DNA from: Chloroflexota bacterium | GTDB lineage: Bacteria; Chloroflexota; Dehalococcoidia; SAR202; UBA826 | Direction of reading: 5' to 3' | DNA: 7,371 bases | NCBI GenBank assembly: GCA_002696685.1 | Contig: NZSI01000009.1 | Location: forward strand, 1-7,371 | Shown here: one piece after another, positions 5,458-7,371 of the stretch | Layout: every line of letters starts with the position of its first letter | How positions within the stretch are numbered: the first letter of the stretch is position 1 | The notes under the pieces: generated by a model | The model's database searches: none | What the model was told of the DNA's origin: nothing | Seen by the model: only the letters and a program-made list of their open reading frames with translations | Translations under genes and position numbers: made by a program

Positions 5458-6603
5458 TTAAAAACCACCCAAAATTTGTTGGAAGGGATCCGGAGTAGGT
5501 TCTGGAGTATCGATACTTATCTTCATCTGCTCAAATATCCAGTCGTATATATCTGAGTTAAACACTGCATATACATCATGAGCCTTCCGCTGTTTATTGA
5601 CCCATTCGACAAGTGCTTTATTCTTGAGCTCATCTCTGACGCTTGGGGATAATTCCTTTCCTTTCTGCTTATCACTGATCATGAAGAAATAAATTTGATT
5701 CTTATTATCCACATTAGGAACAGGGTCGCTTATTTCACCAGGTTCTAAGTCAAAGAAGGAATATTCATAGTCAGGGATCACACCTCTTGCTATCCAACCT
5801 ATCTCACCACCCCGACGAACAGTTTCAGGAAGATCCTCAGAGAATTCCCTTACTATTTCAAAGTATGCAGCCTGGTAACTGGGAGGGTCGTTAGCGCCTC
5901 TTATCGCATCATCAAATTTAATGTTCATAATGTCAATTTCACCACTTGTTGACATCACAAGCCGAAATAAATGAACCTGCTCAGCAACGAATGGAACTGC
6001 GTCTCCAACCGACGTACGAACCTTCTCCCGAATCATACTCTTTCTTACGAGCTCTCTATGAGTGGGTTCGTCTATTTGTACAATATTTAAATATGCCGAA
6101 TATCTTTCCTTCGTCTCGCGACTTATTTGGTCTTCATTCTTTCCAAGAGCTTCTTGTTCGCTCGGCCTCATCATGGCATCAACTCTATTGTCAATTTCAT
6201 CCTCAGACACTGTTATCCCCATTGATGGCGCGCTCTGTTTGATAATCTCATTCTCAACTACGGTTTGAAGAGATTCAAAAATGTTGGTGCTGGAATCGAT
6301 GGATCCGCCTGCAAACTCTGCTCCTCTCTGCTTTATTCTGACCAACTCCACTAAGTCACCACGGGTATATTGCACGTCATTAACCCTAACGACGAGTTCT
6401 CTTGGAGGAAGAACAAATACAATAATATAGCCAACGGCAAAAACCGCCAATATCAAAAAAATGGCAACACCAACTGATCCCATCGCCAGTCTCTGTCTTC
6501 TTCGGAGACGGGGTTGCCTCATAGCCTGATGACGCCTATCCAGATGGTTTGTACTGGATTGGCGACGTTCAGAAACTTTTCTTGTTGGATTAGAATCCGC
6601 CAA
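5458..6603 (-). CDS. Membrane-anchored parvulin-type peptidyl-prolyl cis-trans isomerase (PpiC/PrsA/SurA-like foldase)
   Basis: The 381-residue protein has a strongly basic cytoplasmic N-terminus (1-41), one transmembrane helix (about 42-64) and a large extracytoplasmic part. Residues about 70-200 form a SurA-N/trigger-like helical chaperone region (VNDVQYTRGDLVELVRIKQR, then VENEIIKQSAPSMGITVSED). A rotamase-like domain follows at about 205-314: EIVREFSEDLPETVRRGGEI, GWIARG, FFDLEPGEISDPV, and a closing strand YFFMISDKQKGKEL. The RGGEIGWIARG and LEPGEIS-PV motifs are typical of PpiC-type domains. It probably helps fold exported proteins. The tail is Pro-rich (DTPEPTPDPFQQ). The start is TTG at 6603 with weak ribosome-binding sequence; ATG at residue 28 is an alternative that still keeps the membrane segment. 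A terminator upstream separates it from rpsR, so it should have its own promoter and lead the operon with hom and the ArsC-like gene. Confidence 0.88.
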   Translation of the reverse strand: MADSNPTRKVSERRQSSTNHLDRRHQAMRQPRLRRRQRLAMGSVGVAIFLILAVFAVGYIIVFVLPPRELVVRVNDVQYTRGDLVELVRIKQRGAEFAGGSIDSSTNIFESLQTVVENEIIKQSAPSMGITVSEDEIDNRVDAMMRPSEQEALGKNEDQISRETKERYSAYLNIVQIDEPTHRELVRKSMIREKVRTSVGDAVPFVAEQVHLFRLVMSTSGEIDIMNIKFDDAIRGANDPPSYQAAYFEIVREFSEDLPETVRRGGEIGWIARGVIPDYEYSFFDLEPGEISDPVPNVDNKNQIYFFMISDKQKGKELSPSVRDELKNKALVEWVNKQRKAHDVYAVFNSDIYDWIFEQMKISIDTPEPTPDPFQQILGGF

Positions 6604-6662
6604 TAAACTAACCGTGAAACCTAAATTTAGCTAACTCTTCGTCATTATGTAAAAAAGGACCC

Positions 6663-6689
6663 AAAAAAAACAGACAACCAACTGTCTGC
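6663..6689 (-). terminator. Rho-independent terminator after rpsR
   Basis: On the minus strand, CAGACA (6688-6683) pairs with TGTCTG (6676-6671) around the 6-nt loop GTTGGT. An outer G-U pair (6689 with 6670) can extend the stem, and eight T residues (6670-6663) follow. It begins 21 bp past the rpsR stop and so likely ends the ssb-rpsR transcript. Confidence 0.8.
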
Positions 6690-6709
6690 AGCAACTACTT
6701 TAATTTAGC

Positions 6710-7024
6710 CTAATCCCGATTACGGGGCCTAAAATTGATAGCAAAAGATCCTTTATGAGAGGATGTAAACGGCAAGAGAGCCAACTCACGCGCTTTTTTC
6801 ACAGCTCTCGCAAGGCCCCGTTGGTGCCTAGAGCACACCCCTGTTTTTCTCCTTGCTTCTATCATGAAACGGTCTGAAAGAAATCGCTTCAGCCTGTCTG
6901 TTTCTTTATAATCAATATCTTCAATTTTATCCACACAAAATTGGCATACTTTTCGCCTCGAAAAAAACTTCGGTCGGGGCCTTCTCTGCTGAGGTCTTGC
7001 CGACTGACTCCTATCTGTTGTCAT
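6710..7024 (-). CDS. rpsR: 30S ribosomal protein S18
   Basis: S18 binds 16S rRNA together with S6 in the platform of the small subunit. The 104-residue protein has the S18 core: RRKVCQFCVDKIEDIDYKET, then DRLKRFLSDR, RRKTGVCSRHQRGLARAVKK and AREL-ALLPF. CQFC plus CSRH form a Cys-x2-Cys / Cys-x2-His set, so this is the zinc-ribbon (C+) form of S18. A tail of about 17 residues after LALLPF (TSSHKGSFAINFRPRNRD) is longer than in many S18 proteins. The Arg/Pro/Gln-rich N-terminus is common for the family. Start: I chose ATG 7024 (MTTDRS) because a G-run (GGGGGGAA) stands just before it; the upstream ATG at 7036 has no Shine-Dalgarno and would turn that site into codons. It follows ssb on the same strand, the common rpsF-ssb-rpsR order, but with a 138-bp gap holding a promoter candidate. 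Confidence 0.97.
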   Translation of the reverse strand: MTTDRSQSARPQQRRPRPKFFSRRKVCQFCVDKIEDIDYKETDRLKRFLSDRFMIEARRKTGVCSRHQRGLARAVKKARELALLPFTSSHKGSFAINFRPRNRD

Positions 7025-7034
7025 TATTCCCCCC
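7025..7034 (-). promoter_or_regulatory. Ribosome binding site of rpsR
   Basis: GGGGGGAATA directly precedes ATG 7024 on the minus strand. It decides between two in-frame ATGs, because the one at 7036 has only AATTGCACCC before it. Confidence 0.65.
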
Positions 7035-7078
7035 ATGGGTGCAATTTATTAGATTGTTTTATTTTTATGTATTAATTG

Positions 7079-7108
7079 ATTATATGTAGGGAACATTCTA
7101 GTCGTCAG
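7079..7108 (-). promoter_or_regulatory. Candidate sigma-70-type promoter of rpsR
   Basis: On the minus strand a perfect -10 TATAAT (7084-7079) lies 18 nt after CTGACG (7108-7103), which matches four of six bases of the -35 consensus TTGACA. The sequence after it is very AT-rich, and transcription would begin about 45-50 nt before ATG 7024. It would give rpsR an extra transcript independent of ssb. Confidence 0.45.
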
Positions 7109-7162
7109 AGAGACACCAGCCATGCCATAGTTTCGCTCCGACAGATGTGAGACTACAAAACC

Positions 7163-7371
7163 CTACCAAGGCAAGTCATCAAATTCTTCTCCATCCTGAC
7201 CCGAAACTTGCGAAGCCTGACCGGACTCTTGGCTTTGGCTTTGGCTGGAATATGTTTCATTCGTACTGTTGGTTGGACCAGAATTTCTACTATCCAAGAA
7301 TCTCACTTCAGTTGCACGAATATCTAGAGAAGCCCGTGGATCTCCGTCATTGGAAAGATAGGCTCCACTAG
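7163..7371 (-). CDS. ssb: Single-stranded DNA-binding protein, C-terminal part (5' end outside window)
   Basis: The 68 visible residues (codons from 7369 down, stop TAG at 7163-7165) begin with the end of the OB fold: GAYLSNDGDPRASLDIRA, then TEVRFLDSR. This corresponds to the usual SSB ending in which a strand with a DG turn is followed by a strand ending near -V-FL-. A flexible Ser/Gln/Asn/Thr-rich linker (SGPTNSTNETYSSQSQSQES...) leads to an acidic tip, EEFDDLPW. This is the SSB C-terminal peptide that recruits replication and repair proteins, except that it ends in Trp where DDIPF/DDLPF is usual. Position upstream of rpsR supports the call, since rpsF-ssb-rpsR is a common order. SSB protects single-stranded DNA during replication, repair and recombination. 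The upstream part of the gene and rpsF, if present, lie beyond the window. Confidence 0.9.
   Translation of the reverse strand, partial: SGAYLSNDGDPRASLDIRATEVRFLDSRNSGPTNSTNETYSSQSQSQESGQASQVSGQDGEEFDDLPW
7229..7246 (-). repeat. Hexamer tandem repeat (3 x AGCCAA) in the ssb linker
   Basis: Three exact copies of TTGGCT on the plus strand (AGCCAA on the coding strand) encode the SQSQSQ segment of the SSB linker. The repeat is in frame, so a change in copy number would only alter linker length. Confidence 0.8.

Noticed and set aside
6621..6630. Palindrome CTAAATTTAG upstream of the foldase gene
   Set aside because: It is a short AT-rich palindrome with no second copy seen; it is not enough to call an operator.
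6710..7036. rpsR starting at the upstream ATG (7036)
   Set aside because: There is no ribosome binding site before it, and the G-run that serves ATG 7024 would have to be coding (GlyGly).
1..7371. CRISPR arrays, tRNA genes, insertion sequences, attachment sites
   Set aside because: I found no regular spaced repeats, tRNA-like cloverleaf segments, transposase genes or flanking inverted repeats in the window.

Overview
The window is about 7.4 kb of moderately AT-rich bacterial DNA. The gene set and protein styles suggest a free-living, non-model bacterium, perhaps a marine Chloroflexota (SAR202 / Dehalococcoidia-like). The clues are a monofunctional ACT-type homoserine dehydrogenase, a single-pass parvulin-type foldase, a C+ (zinc-ribbon) ribosomal protein S18, and an LppX/LprG-type lipoprotein next to a DHA2-type MFS exporter. 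The taxonomy is inference from general family knowledge; there is no rRNA or other decisive marker.

Layout, plus strand (1-2926): the 3' end of a low-complexity, probably surface-anchored protein (1-548); a perfect 18-bp rho-independent terminator (583-625); then a two-gene unit of an LppX/LprG-like lipoprotein (about 644-1372) and a 14-TM-type MFS transporter (1376-2926), 3 bp apart. This pair looks like the mycobacterial LprG-Rv1410/P55 lipid-export pair.

Layout, minus strand (2916-7371), in transcription order: the 3' end of ssb; a 138-bp gap with a good promoter candidate; rpsR; a rho-independent terminator; a membrane-anchored PpiC/SurA-type peptidyl-prolyl isomerase; homoserine dehydrogenase (hom); an ArsC/Spx-like thioredoxin-fold protein; and an SDR oxidoreductase. 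The SDR gene's stop overlaps the stop of the convergent MFS gene by 11 bp. The foldase, hom and ArsC-like genes are tightly spaced (8-bp gap, then a 4-bp ATGA overlap) and probably form one operon.

Most interesting point: the ArsC/Spx-like gene looks broken by an in-frame TGA (4116-4118). The reading frame upstream starts at an ATG coupled to the hom stop and supplies exactly the missing N-terminal strand and redox motif. The TGA sits where the first Cys of the CxxC motif belongs, giving R-[TGA]-S-T-C-K-K. Starting 15 nt after the TGA, the mRNA can form a 7-bp hairpin with a UGGAG loop, which fits the general bacterial SECIS layout. I read this as a candidate selenocysteine (UxxC) protein of 118 residues rather than a pseudogene. 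No selenocysteine machinery gene lies in the window, so this needs genome-level confirmation.
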